Shown one piece after another: positions 1-7,624 of a stretch of 19,633 bases of DNA. The notes beneath the pieces were generated by a model. The model saw nothing but the letters and a program-made list of their open reading frames with translations. It was not told the DNA's origin and did no database searches. The first letter of the stretch is position 1. Every line of letters begins with the position of its first letter. Source of the DNA: Longimicrobium sp. (GTDB lineage: Bacteria; Gemmatimonadota; Gemmatimonadetes; Longimicrobiales; Longimicrobiaceae); assembly GCA_030446945.1 (NCBI GenBank), contig JAUJMI010000007.1, positions 5,756-25,388 of the forward strand, in the 5' to 3' direction. Made by a program: the position numbers and the translations under genes.

Positions 1-12
1 ACTTGCTGTTCC

Positions 13-1386
13 TCATGCCTGCACCACCTCGACCTTCAGGTGCGGCTCGATCTCGCTCTTCGAGATCAGCGCGGGCCAGTACGCCATGATCTCCTGCACC
101 GCTGGGCGCCCACCCGCGAAGCCGGTGACCGAAGGCGGGCCGGCGAGGACGAGCGGCGCGATCTCCTTCGTGAAGCGCTCCACGGCCGCCCGGTCCTGGC
201 CGCGCACCCCCCAGCGCACCGTCACCTCGGGGAGGTCGCGCGGCATGGGGCCGGCAAGGGGGCCGTGCGTCGCGTTCCAGCCCACGTACTCCGTCAGCAC
301 CTCGTCGAACTTGAGGCCCAGCCGGTCCAGCCGCTCGCGCAGCACTCGGTCGGCGAGCTGCGCCTTCTCCACGGCGTCGGGCCAGGAGTAGACGAGGGTG
401 CCGGTCGCTTTGTAGCCGTCGGAGTAGGCGATGCTCACCTTGAGCATGTCCGTGCGCGCGGCGCCCTTGACGCCGACGACGCGCACCCGGTCCGGGCCGT
501 CGGCCTCCAGGCGGATGCTGGTGAAGTCCGCCACCACGTCCGGGGTGATGTAGCTGCGTGGGTCGCCCATCTCGTAGACGAGCTGCTCCTTGACCGTGGG
601 GAGCGTCACGCGCCCGCCGGTGCCGTCGTGCTTGGTGACGACGAACCCCCCGTCCGGGTACGCTTCGATGATCGGGTAGCCGATCTGCGCGAGTCCGTCG
701 ATCTCGCGCCAGTCCACCAGGTGGTTGCCGCCGCTGGCCTGCGCGCCGCACTCGTTGATGTGCCCCGCCACCACCCCCGCCGCGATCCGGTCGTGGTCGT
801 CCAGCGACCAGCCGAACTCGTGGATCATGGGCCCGTAGGTGAGCGCCGTGTCCGTCGAGCGGCCCGTGATGACGACGTGCGGGTCCTGCCGCAGCGCCTC
901 GACGATGGGTCGCGCGCCGATGTACGCGTTTGCGCTCTGCACGCGCTCGAGGACGGTGGAGAGCGGCTCGCCCGTCTCCATGTTCTTGAGCTCCACCCCG
1001 CGCGCCAGCAGGTCGGGGAGGCGCTCCAGGATGTCGTCGCCCGTGACGGTGCCGATGCGTGCGCGCCCCGCGAGCCCGGCCTTGCGCGCCTCCTCCAGCA
1101 CCGCGTCGCGGCACCCGATCGGGTTGACGCCGCCCGCGTTGGCCACCACCCGAATGCCGCGCTCCACCACCGCCGGGAGGATCTCGCCCATCAGCGGCAC
1201 GAAGTCGCGCGCGTACCCCAGCGCCGGGTTGCGCGAGCGCTGCTTCTGCATGATCGACATCGTGACCTCGGCCAGGTAGTCGAGCATCAGGTAGTCGATG
1301 GGCCCGCTCTCCACCTGCTGCTTGGGAGCGTCCAGCTGGTCCCCCCAGAACCCCTGCCCGGAGGCGATGCGGATCTTGTCTTTCAT
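13..1386 (-). CDS. AtuA-family acyclic terpene utilisation protein (DUF1446), short form
   Basis: This 457-residue protein matches the AtuA/DUF1446 family throughout: an N-terminal [12 protein letters not shown] segment, a central [19 protein letters not shown] segment and a GGNHLVDW segment are typical. AtuA was named from the citronellol/geraniol catabolic cluster of Pseudomonas; its biochemical role is not established. Family members often sit beside biotin-dependent acyl-CoA carboxylases, as here, where a carboxylase beta gene lies about 2.4 kb upstream on the same strand. The common long form is near 590 residues and has an extra C-terminal small domain. This one stops just after the DUF1446 region, so that domain may be encoded by the next gene, which lies outside the window. 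The start is ATG at 1386; the ribosome site is weak. A terminator-like hairpin at 1443-1471 separates it from the genes upstream. Family is sure, substrate unknown. Confidence 0.9.
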   Translation of the reverse strand: MKDKIRIASGQGFWGDQLDAPKQQVESGPIDYLMLDYLAEVTMSIMQKQRSRNPALGYARDFVPLMGEILPAVVERGIRVVANAGGVNPIGCRDAVLEEARKAGLAGRARIGTVTGDDILERLPDLLARGVELKNMETGEPLSTVLERVQSANAYIGARPIVEALRQDPHVVITGRSTDTALTYGPMIHEFGWSLDDHDRIAAGVVAGHINECGAQASGGNHLVDWREIDGLAQIGYPIIEAYPDGGFVVTKHDGTGGRVTLPTVKEQLVYEMGDPRSYITPDVVADFTSIRLEADGPDRVRVVGVKGAARTDMLKVSIAYSDGYKATGTLVYSWPDAVEKAQLADRVLRERLDRLGLKFDEVLTEYVGWNATHGPLAGPMPRDLPEVTVRWGVRGQDRAAVERFTKEIAPLVLAGPPSVTGFAGGRPAVQEIMAYWPALISKSEIEPHLKVEVVQA

Positions 1387-1442
1387 TCTGCTCGGCGAAG
1401 TGCGGGTCCGGCTGCGCGCCGGGGCATTGTTCCGGAAAACGA

Positions 1443-1471
1443 TCCGGAGGCCGCACCGGGCAGCCTCCGGA
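1443..1471 (-). terminator. Hairpin with T-run between DUF433 gene and AtuA gene
   Basis: TCCGGAGGC at 1443-1451 pairs perfectly with GCCTCCGGA at 1463-1471 around an 11-nt loop. Read on the minus strand, the stem is followed within four bases by TTTT. It lies about 50 nt beyond the DUF433 stop and 57 nt before the AtuA start, so it probably ends or attenuates transcription from the Uma2/DUF433 genes. It would mean AtuA has its own promoter or is expressed by readthrough. Confidence 0.55.
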
Positions 1472-1521
1472 CAGGATAATTCAACCGTGCCTGCGCCGCG
1501 GCAACCGGCGTGCCTCGGCTG

Positions 1522-1718
1522 CTACTCGCGACCGTGTGTGATACATGCGCGGATGTCTTCGCTCGTGAACTCCGGAAAGTCACTGAGCACTTCGTCCTCC
1601 GTCAAACCCGAAGCCAGGTACTCAAGCACGTCTGCGGCGGTTATCCGCAGTCCGCGGATGCACGGCTTCCCGCTACGCTTTCCGGGTTCGATCGTGACGC
1701 GGCCCGCGTGATCGCCAC
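1522..1718 (-). CDS. DUF433 (VapB45-like) antitoxin-family protein with apparent frameshift at the start
   Basis: The frame ending at 1522 encodes a DUF433 domain, recognised by VTIEPGKRSGKPCIRGLRIT followed by VLEYLASGLTEDEVLSDFP. DUF433 proteins are small winged-helix-like proteins often paired with PIN-type toxins (DUF5615). No toxin gene is adjacent; the neighbour upstream is a Uma2 nuclease 27 nt away. The domain frame has no ATG, GTG or TTG near its beginning. A good AGGAGG ribosome site is present, and four bases later comes GTG (1718), but in the other frame. Adding one base just after GTGGC gives a natural start reading M-A-D-H-A-G-R-V-T-I and a 65-residue product. So the gene has lost one base, is misread in the sequence, or uses an unusual start. 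The domain itself looks intact. Confidence 0.75.
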
Positions 1719-1744
1719 TCTCCCTCCTGCCGCCGCGGAGGCGT

Positions 1745-2308
1745 TCACTCGGGTGGCAGCAGCGGATCGACAGGGACTTCGCGTCCGAGCGCCGTGGAGA
1801 CGAACGACTCCCCGCGCGCGTGCTCGGCGATTGCGTCGTAGTCTCCCGCGGACGGGTGCTGGTGCACGACGATCGTGTCCTGCTGCAGGTCGATGACCCA
1901 GTATTCAGGGATGCCGGCCCACGCGTAGAGCAGCCGCTTCTTGTTCCGGTCGTGCAGAACGGTGGAGTCGGCCACCTCCACGACGAGCAGGCACGCATCC
2001 GCGCCCGGAAGCTGGCCGGGCACGACCCGGTCGCGGCGGAGGAGCGCGATGTCGGGCCACGGGTTCGCGTCGGCCAGGCGCAACACGCTCTGCGTCGCGA
2101 CCCGCACCTCGGGCCCGACGGCTTCGCGGAAGTAATCGTCCAGCGCGAACACGCAGGTGACGTGGCGCCCACCGACCGGCGTCATCTCGATGATCTCCCC
2201 GTCGATCAGCTCCAGGCGCGCATCCGGCGAAAAGACGCCCGCCTCGGCCATCTTCTCGAACTCGTCGGTCGTGAACCGCTTGCGTGCCGGTTCGGCAGCG
2301 GTGTGCAT
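1745..2308 (-). CDS. Uma2 family endonuclease-like protein (DUF820), copy 1
   Basis: This 187-residue protein belongs to the Uma2/DUF820 family, which has a PD-(D/E)XK nuclease fold. An N-terminal head reads FEKMAEAGVF followed by LELIDGEIIEMTPVGGRH. The presumed catalytic residues are the Asp of PDIALL, the Glu of VVEVADST and a Lys in NKKRLLYAW; all are present. The closing GIPEYWVIDL segment is typical. I chose ATG at 2308 over an ATG 33 nt upstream because AGGAGG lies five bases before it. It is the last of three Uma2 genes in a row and, unlike the other two, has a single head module. Uma2 proteins occur in large families in cyanobacteria, actinobacteria and Gemmatimonadota; their biological role is unsettled. 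Confidence 0.9.
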   Translation of the reverse strand: MHTAAEPARKRFTTDEFEKMAEAGVFSPDARLELIDGEIIEMTPVGGRHVTCVFALDDYFREAVGPEVRVATQSVLRLADANPWPDIALLRRDRVVPGQLPGADACLLVVEVADSTVLHDRNKKRLLYAWAGIPEYWVIDLQQDTIVVHQHPSAGDYDAIAEHARGESFVSTALGREVPVDPLLPPE

Positions 2309-2351
2309 CGCCTCCTCCTTGGCTGCGTACCCCCGCACCACCTCTCAACTT

Positions 2352-3047
2352 CTACGCCGCGGGACCCGGCCCGAATACGTCCACCGAGCGGATCTGCCGG
2401 CCACCGAGTGCGGGAGAGCTCCACGAGTCCCCGATCCCGTATTCGCGCACGACGGTGTACTCGCCCCCGGCGGGCTCCTCGTGGACGATGACCACATCGC
2501 GGCTCAGGTCCACGAGCCAGAACTCCGGGATCGCGGCGCGCGCGTACATCGGTCCCTTCACCTCCCGGTCGCGCGGCAGCGAGCTGTCCGAAACCTCGAC
2601 CACGAGAAGAGCGTCCCAGGGGCCTGCCTCGCGGCTGAGATAGCGGTCCTCGTGAAGCCGGAGCACGCAGAGGTCGGGCTGCGGCGCCTCCAGGTCATTG
2701 AACTTGAGCGGTCTCTGCACCCGCAGCAGAGCGCGGCCGCGGCACCATTCCGCCAGGCGCTCCGTGAGCAGATCGACCACGTAGATGTGCCGGTGCCCGA
2801 CGGGTGTGATGCAGACGACCTCTCCCCGGATCAGCTCCGTACGTTCTTCCCCTGACAGAATGCCGGCTTCGCCCATCCGCACGTACTCGTCGTACGTCCA
2901 CCGCCGCGGCGTACCCCTGCCGTTCATCTCCAGGATGTCGCCGTCGACGAGCTCGACCCCGCGGACCGGGAGGATACCGATCTCCGCCAGGCGGTAGTAC
3001 TCGTCGACGTTGAACTGGCGCCGGGACTCCTGCGTGTACGTGTCCAT
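2352..3047 (-). CDS. Uma2 family endonuclease-like protein (DUF820), copy 2, duplicated N-terminal head
   Basis: This is a 231-residue Uma2 protein. The PD-(D/E)XK core is complete: PDLCVLRL, LLVVEVSDSS, EVKGPMYARA and IPEFWLVDLSRD. The N-terminus carries the family head twice. Residues 12-41 read FNVDEYYRLAEIGIL then VELVDGDILEM, and residues 50-82 read WTYDEYVRMGEAGIL then TELIRGEVVCITP. The repeat offset is 38 residues. The first copy ends in EMNGRG instead of running into the core. ATG at 3047 follows GGGAGGG at good spacing. It lies 15 nt after copy 3 and 43 nt before the start of copy 1, so the three are probably co-transcribed. Function beyond the family is unknown. Confidence 0.9.
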   Translation of the reverse strand: MDTYTQESRRQFNVDEYYRLAEIGILPVRGVELVDGDILEMNGRGTPRRWTYDEYVRMGEAGILSGEERTELIRGEVVCITPVGHRHIYVVDLLTERLAEWCRGRALLRVQRPLKFNDLEAPQPDLCVLRLHEDRYLSREAGPWDALLVVEVSDSSLPRDREVKGPMYARAAIPEFWLVDLSRDVVIVHEEPAGGEYTVVREYGIGDSWSSPALGGRQIRSVDVFGPGPAA

Positions 3048-3062
3048 CGGATCCCTCCCGTG

Positions 3063-3740
3063 CTACAGGGCCGAGCGTGGCTTGATCACGTCGTCCACCA
3101 ACACCGTCAACCCGTTCAGGACCGGCGAACTCCACCACTCCCCCGCGCCGTACACCCGGATGTCCGAGTAGACGCCGGCCGGCCGCTGGTGGATCACGAC
3201 CTCGTCGCGCGTGAGGTCGACCAGCCAGTACTCCGGGATGCCGGCCCCTCCGTATCGCTCCGCCTTGACGTGCCGGTCGTAGCGGATGGAGGACTCGGCG
3301 ACCTCGACCACCACCAGCGCATCCTCATGCGTGGGGTGCGCGTCCTCGTATTCGCGTGGCTCGGGGCGGAGCACGGCCACGTCCGGCTCCGGGTCATAGT
3401 CGTGCGGTAGCCAGAGGGGCTTTTCGCTGCGCACGATCACGTCGGCCGTGCGCGAGATCAGCAGGCGGGTGAGGCGGGTGACGTACGCGGCGTGGCGGCT
3501 TGCAGCGGGGGTCATCTCGATGATCTCGCCATCGATCAGCTCCACGCGCGCGTGCTCGCCCAGCACGCCGATCTCCGCCAGCCGGTAGTACGTTCCACGG
3601 TCGAAGCGGACGGGCTCCCCCGCCCGGTACACGATGCCGTCCAGCAGCTCCGCACCGCGCTCGGGGAGGATGCCGGCCTCCTCCATGCGGGCCAGCTGCT
3701 GCTCCGTGAACCGGTACGGCTGCACGAACTGGACGGCCAT
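3063..3740 (-). CDS. Uma2 family endonuclease-like protein (DUF820), copy 3, duplicated N-terminal head
   Basis: This 225-residue Uma2 protein has all core motifs: PDVAVLRPEP, DALVVVEVAESS, HVKAERYGGAGIPEYW and WLVDLTRDEVVIHQRPAG. Like copy 2 it has two head modules. Residues 11-37 read FTEQQLARMEEAGIL then AELLDGIVY, and residues 46-78 read FDRGTYYRLAEIGVL then RVELIDGEIIEMTP, an offset of 35. The first module has diverged more and would be hard to find without the second. ATG at 3740 follows a strong AGGAGG that overlaps the TAG stop of the carboxylase gene, leaving only 9 nt between the genes. This links the Uma2 cluster to the carboxylase transcript. Confidence 0.9.
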   Translation of the reverse strand: MAVQFVQPYRFTEQQLARMEEAGILPERGAELLDGIVYRAGEPVRFDRGTYYRLAEIGVLGEHARVELIDGEIIEMTPAASRHAAYVTRLTRLLISRTADVIVRSEKPLWLPHDYDPEPDVAVLRPEPREYEDAHPTHEDALVVVEVAESSIRYDRHVKAERYGGAGIPEYWLVDLTRDEVVIHQRPAGVYSDIRVYGAGEWWSSPVLNGLTVLVDDVIKPRSAL

Positions 3741-3749
3741 GTTTGCCTC

Positions 3750-5393
3750 CTAAATGCCCGGCGGCAGGACGAACGAGCCGAGGTGGGCGCCCGGGTTGTT
3801 GAGCGAGGTGCGCAGGGCCAGTGCCAGCACGGCGCGCGTCTCGTCCGGGAGCACCACGGCGTCCACGAAGCCGCGGGCGGCGGCGTAGCGTGCGTCCAGC
3901 TGCTGGTCGTAGTCGGCGCGCACGGCGTCCATCTTGGCCTGGAGCTCGGCGTCGGGGGCCTTGCCAGCCTTCTTGAGCTCGTCCAGCTGCGTGCTGAAGA
4001 GGGCGGTGACCGCGGACTCCCCCTCCATCACGCCCATGCGGCCGGTTGGCCAGGTGAAGATGAAGTCGGGGTCGAAGCCCTGCCCCGCCATAGCATAATA
4101 CCCCGCACCCGAGGCGTGGTTGATGGTCAGCACCAGCTTGGGCACGGTGGCGGTGGCCATCGCCTCCACGAAACGCGCGCCGGAGCGGATGATGCCGCTG
4201 TGCTCCGCGTCCGTCCCCACCATGAAGCCGCTCACGTCCTGCACGAAGAGGATCGGCGTGCCGTGGCGGCTGAGCGTGTCGATGAAGAAGGCCACCTTCT
4301 CCGCGCTGTCCGCGTATACGATGCCGCCGAACTTGGGGCGGCCGCCGTGCGGGTCCTTGAGCATCCCCCGCGCGTTGGCGATGATCCCCACCGAAATCCC
4401 GGCGATGCGTCCGTGGCCGCAGATCATCTCCGGCGCATAGTCCGCCTGGAACTCGTCCAGTTCGCCGCGGTCCAGAATGCAGCGGAGCACTTCGCGCACT
4501 TCGTACGGCTGGCGGTGGTCGGCGGGAAGGAGGTCGTACAGCTCCGCCTCTGCGCGGGCCGGCGGGGCCGCTTCCCCAAGGGGGAGGGCGATGGCCGCGC
4601 GCGGAAGCTCGCGCACCAGGTCGCGGATCTTCGCCACGCAGGCGCGGTCGTCCGCCACGCGGTAGTGCGCTACGCCGGAAATGGCGTTGTGCGTGTACGC
4701 GCCGCCCAGCGTCTCGCTGTCGGTGCTCTGCCCCGTGGCGCCCTTGACCAGGTTGGGCCCGCCCAGCCCCATGAACGACGTCCCCTCCACCATCAGGATC
4801 GCGTCGGAGAGGGCGGGAAGGTACGCGCCCCCCGCGATGCACGGCCCCATCACGGCGGCGATCTGCGGCACCTTGAGGTAGCGCCGCATGATGGAGTTGT
4901 AGTAGAAGAGCCGCGACGCGCCGTACTGCCCCGGAAAGACCCCGCCCTGGTACGGCAGGTTCACCCCCGCCGAGTCCACCAGGTACAGGATGGGGACGCG
5001 GCAGCGCATGGCGATCTCCTGCGCGCGCAGCATCTTGGTGATCGTCTCCGGCCACCAGGAGCCCGCCTTTACCGTAGCGTCGTTGGCGACGATCACCACT
5101 TCGCGCCCCGCCACCGTTCCGATGCCGGTGACCACGCCGGCGGCGGGGGCCTGCCCGTCATAACGGTCGTGGGCCACCAGCAGCCCGATCTCCTGGAAGC
5201 GCGTGCGCGGGTCCATGAGCAGAGCGATGCGCTCGCGCGCGGTCAGCTTGCCGTCGGCGTGCTGCTTGTCGATGCGCTTGGGCCCGCCCCCCTGGCGGAG
5301 GCGGGCTTCGAGGTCGCGCAGCTCGGCGGCGAGCGCGCGGGCACGCCCCGGGGCCGGGGCCGCGGGGGCGCTGGGTGCGGCGGGAGCGCTCAC
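3750..5393 (-). CDS. Acyl-CoA carboxylase beta subunit (methylcrotonoyl-CoA carboxylase-like carboxyltransferase)
   Basis: This 547-residue protein is the carboxyltransferase subunit of a biotin-dependent acyl-CoA carboxylase; it moves carboxybiotin CO2 onto an acyl-CoA. The N-terminal half has [40 protein letters not shown] and [16 protein letters not shown]. The C-terminal half has [20 protein letters not shown] and [20 protein letters not shown]. These resemble methylcrotonoyl- or geranyl-CoA carboxylase beta more than propionyl-CoA carboxylase beta. The first 20 residues are Ala/Pro-rich and probably unstructured. The start is GTG at 5393, sharing GTGA with the stop of the B12-binding gene, so the two are translationally coupled. 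No biotin carboxylase/BCCP (alpha) subunit is in the window. An AtuA-family gene downstream fits a branched-acyl-CoA pathway. Substrate is not settled by sequence. Confidence 0.88.
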   Translation of the reverse strand: MSAPAAPSAPAAPAPGRARALAAELRDLEARLRQGGGPKRIDKQHADGKLTARERIALLMDPRTRFQEIGLLVAHDRYDGQAPAAGVVTGIGTVAGREVVIVANDATVKAGSWWPETITKMLRAQEIAMRCRVPILYLVDSAGVNLPYQGGVFPGQYGASRLFYYNSIMRRYLKVPQIAAVMGPCIAGGAYLPALSDAILMVEGTSFMGLGGPNLVKGATGQSTDSETLGGAYTHNAISGVAHYRVADDRACVAKIRDLVRELPRAAIALPLGEAAPPARAEAELYDLLPADHRQPYEVREVLRCILDRGELDEFQADYAPEMICGHGRIAGISVGIIANARGMLKDPHGGRPKFGGIVYADSAEKVAFFIDTLSRHGTPILFVQDVSGFMVGTDAEHSGIIRSGARFVEAMATATVPKLVLTINHASGAGYYAMAGQGFDPDFIFTWPTGRMGVMEGESAVTALFSTQLDELKKAGKAPDAELQAKMDAVRADYDQQLDARYAAARGFVDAVVLPDETRAVLALALRTSLNNPGAHLGSFVLPPGI

Positions 5394-5818
5394 GCCTCGG
5401 CGGTCTCCCGGTCGCGCCCGTGCTGGGCGTACCAGTCGCGGATGTACTCCACGGCGGCGGTGGTGGGGGTCCCCGGGCCGAAGAGGCGCCCGATCCCCTG
5501 CCCTTCCAGCGCCCGCATGTCCTCTTCCGGGATGATCCCGCCGCCGGTGAGGAGGACGTGGTCCACCCCCTCCGCCTCCAGCAGCTGCTTGACGCGGGGG
5601 AAAAGCGTCATGTGCGCGCCGGAGAGGATGGACATCGCCACCACGTCGACGTCTTCCTGGATGGCGGCGCTGACGATCATCTCGGGCGTCTGGTGGAGGC
5701 CGGTGTAGATGACCTCCATCCCCGCGTCGCGCAGGGCGGCGGCGATCACCTTGGCGCCGCGGTCGTGGCCGTCCAGTCCGGGCTTGGCTACCAGCACCCG
5801 GATCTTGCGTTCAGGCAT
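5390..5818 (-). CDS. Cobalamin-binding small subunit of acyl-CoA mutase (methylmalonyl-CoA mutase C-terminal domain family)
   Basis: This 142-residue protein is a stand-alone B12-binding domain. It shows the DxHxxG signature (D16, H18, G21 in [10 protein letters not shown]), where the His is the lower ligand of cobalt, then [17 protein letters not shown] and [12 protein letters not shown]. It should pair with a mutase large subunit lacking this domain, and one is encoded at 8631-10367. The GLHQTPE form is shared by split isobutyryl-CoA mutases and archaeal-type methylmalonyl-CoA mutases. I chose ATG at 5818, which begins [17 protein letters not shown]; the longer reading from 5911 adds an unlikely 31-residue extension. 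The gene overlaps the carboxylase gene by 4 nt. Subunits of one enzyme are separated by about 2.8 kb of unrelated genes. Confidence 0.9.
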   Translation of the reverse strand: MPERKIRVLVAKPGLDGHDRGAKVIAAALRDAGMEVIYTGLHQTPEMIVSAAIQEDVDVVAMSILSGAHMTLFPRVKQLLEAEGVDHVLLTGGGIIPEEDMRALEGQGIGRLFGPGTPTTAAVEYIRDWYAQHGRDRETAEA

Positions 5819-5930
5819 CGTGTTACGGATCGGAGAAAAGGTGCGCGCTCGTGCCCCTCCGCCGGTGGGCGGAAGACCGGCAACATACAGCCGGGGCGCG
5901 GGGTGCGGCAAGCGAACGGCGGGCGCGCGA

Positions 5931-5962
5931 AGGCACGGAGGGGAGCTCTCCCCTCCGTGCCT
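5931..5962 (-). terminator. Perfect 15-bp hairpin downstream of lectin gene
   Basis: AGGCACGGAGGGGAG (5931-5945) and CTCCCCTCCGTGCCT (5948-5962) are exact reverse complements around a 2-base centre. It starts 28 nt past the lectin stop and about 110 nt before the B12-binding gene. No T-run follows on either strand, so it is a terminator-like hairpin of the type seen in high-GC genomes, not a classical intrinsic terminator. It could equally act on readthrough into the B12-binding and carboxylase genes. Confidence 0.6.
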
Positions 5963-5990
5963 CCGGTGGCCCAGCGGTCCCTCGTGCGGA

Positions 5991-6643
5991 TCAGCGCACG
6001 GCCTGCAGCACGTAGATGGGCGGGCCGATGGTGGTGCGGATGATCATCCAGGGATCGATGGGCGTCTGCTGCCCCGCGAGCACCGCCTTCATCAACGCCT
6101 CCTTTTCCCTCTGCGTCATGTCCTCCCACCGCTTGATCCCGGAGGGAAGCGGCACCATGGCCGGGGGGCGGTTCGATGCCGCCATCCAGAGCTGGTTGAT
6201 CTGGCGGTTGCAAGTCCACAGGATGGGGGGCTGGTTGCCGAGCCAATGGCCGCTCCCCCCCTTCAGGTCCATGCACTTCCGGTTGATCCCCACGAGCTGG
6301 CCGTTTACCGCGCGCCAGCGCTGGTTCGCCCCGTTGTGGCACGTCCACAGCACGAGCTGGTCGCCGTCGCGCCCCTGCCCCCCTGCCGCATCCACGCACT
6401 TGCCGCGTAGCCGGATGGTGCCGTCGGAGTGGTAGGTGAAGGTCTGATTCCACTGGCCGCTGCAAGGATAGCCCTGATTCGGGTGCCATCCACCGTTCTG
6501 CCGCCCTCGGCGTCCAGGCACTTGCTCCCCAGCTTGCTCACCAAGATGATATCCTGGGACTGCTGGGCCCCCGCCGCCCGCGGGACCGCGGCGCAGGCGA
6601 AGACCGCGGCCAGGCCGGCCGCAAAAGTTCCGAGCTTCCTCAT
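5991..6643 (-). pseudogene. Secreted ricin-type beta-trefoil lectin domain protein, one frameshift
   Basis: ATG at 6643, preceded by GGGGAGG, opens a signal peptide (MRKLGTFAAGLAAVFACAAV, then an AGA-QQ cleavage region). Three ricin B repeats follow: KCLDAEGG to NQTF, KCVDAAGGQGRDGDQ to NQRW, and KCMDLKGG to NQLW. Together they make a full beta-trefoil, usually a sugar-binding fold. The first repeat is split between two frames at the CCC of 6481-6483 (minus-strand sense). One added C restores DGTPNQGYPCSGQWNQTF and a 217-residue product. About 60 C-terminal residues after the trefoil (with EDMTQREKEALMKAVLAGQQ) are of unknown role. The protein is predicted to be exported. Whether the frameshift is real or a read error cannot be told here; the rest of both halves is well conserved, which favours error or very recent loss. 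Confidence 0.8.
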
Positions 6644-6868
6644 GGAGTACCTCCCCTCTAGGTGGGTTGCGTGGGATCGGAAGCACGGTGGGTGGTGTGC
6701 AGTCGCCCCGGTGCACTCCGGTGTCGCTCCAGCGGAGCCACAGAAACCGAAGTGCCACGCGAACAGTATTGACCGGGCGTGATTTGGGCGTACCTCCCGA
6801 CCGAGTACGCTCTTCCGCGGCGAGCCGGAGGGCCGGATCACGGCGCCCCGAAAGCGGCGGGGGGGCGT

Positions 6869-7624
6869 TCAGCGCCGCCGGCAGACGACGATCAGGTCCT
6901 CGGAAGTGTACGCGAACGGTCCCAGCTCCCAGTCGCCGTACCACTCCACCGGGGTCAGGCCGGCGGCGCGGAGGAGGACGGACCATTCGGTGGCGCTGCG
7001 GATTCGCAGCTCGTGGAACTTCTCGCCCGATTGGGAGCCGCGGCGCCAGCGCGTCCATTCGCGGCTCACGCCGTCGATCGCGTCGAACTCGCGCTCCACC
7101 CACACGGTGGTGCCGTCCTCCGCTTCCCACCAGTCGCGCTCGGTGTAGCCGGCGACGGCGTGGTCGCGGTGCATTGTCTCCAGGACGAAGAAGCCGCCCG
7201 GGCGCAGGGCCTCGTGCGCGCCGCGGAGGACGCGCAGGTCCTCCTCGTCGGAGAGGAAGTAGCCGAGGGAGGAGAAGAGGGAGAGGGCCGCGTGGAAGCG
7301 GCCGCGGAAGGGGATCTCGCGCATGTCTGCGCGCAGCCACTCGACGGCGACGCGGGCCTGCTCGGCGCGGGCGCGGGCTCCGCGGAGGAGCGGCTCGGAG
7401 AGGTCCATCCCGGTGACGCGGAAGCCCGCCTCGGCCAGCGCAATGGAGTGGCGGCCCCATCCGCACGCCACGTCCAGGATCTCGGCGCCGGGCTCCAGCG
7501 GCACCATCTCGCCGATGCCGGCGACTTCGCGGGTGGTGCGCTCCGGGGTGAGGAAGTCGCGGTACAGGTCGATAAAGGTCTCGTCGAAGTACCCCTCCCA
7601 CCAGCGTTCGGGGCTAGCCGGCAC
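6869..7624 (-). CDS. Class I SAM-dependent methyltransferase
   Basis: This 251-residue protein has the SAM-binding motif I at ILDVACGWGRHSIALAEAGF, an acidic motif II at VTGMDLS, and a later ALRPGGFFVLE strand, all features of Rossmann-fold methyltransferases. The substrate cannot be read from sequence. The N-terminus, rich in Trp/Tyr/Phe (WWEGYFDETFIDLY), and the C-terminal EWYGDWELGPF with SEDLIVVCRRR resemble a widespread uncharacterised group. The start is GTG at 7624, overlapping the end of the HAD gene by 11 nt, so the two are very likely co-translated. No alternative ATG lies close to the motif start. Confidence 0.88.
   Translation of the reverse strand: MPASPERWWEGYFDETFIDLYRDFLTPERTTREVAGIGEMVPLEPGAEILDVACGWGRHSIALAEAGFRVTGMDLSEPLLRGARARAEQARVAVEWLRADMREIPFRGRFHAALSLFSSLGYFLSDEEDLRVLRGAHEALRPGGFFVLETMHRDHAVAGYTERDWWEAEDGTTVWVEREFDAIDGVSREWTRWRRGSQSGEKFHELRIRSATEWSVLLRAAGLTPVEWYGDWELGPFAYTSEDLIVVCRRR

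Noticed and set aside
40..1479. A 479-codon open frame on the plus strand
   Set aside because: It is antisense to the AtuA-family gene, which has clear family motifs; the plus-strand product is His/Arg/Val-rich without any motif.
1745..3740. Uma2 genes as transposases of an insertion sequence
   Set aside because: No terminal inverted repeats or target duplications were seen around them, and the three share the Uma2 nuclease core, not a transposase DDE pattern.
3492..5708. A 738-codon open frame on the plus strand
   Set aside because: It is antisense to the carboxylase and B12-binding genes, with low-complexity composition; a shadow of the real coding strand.
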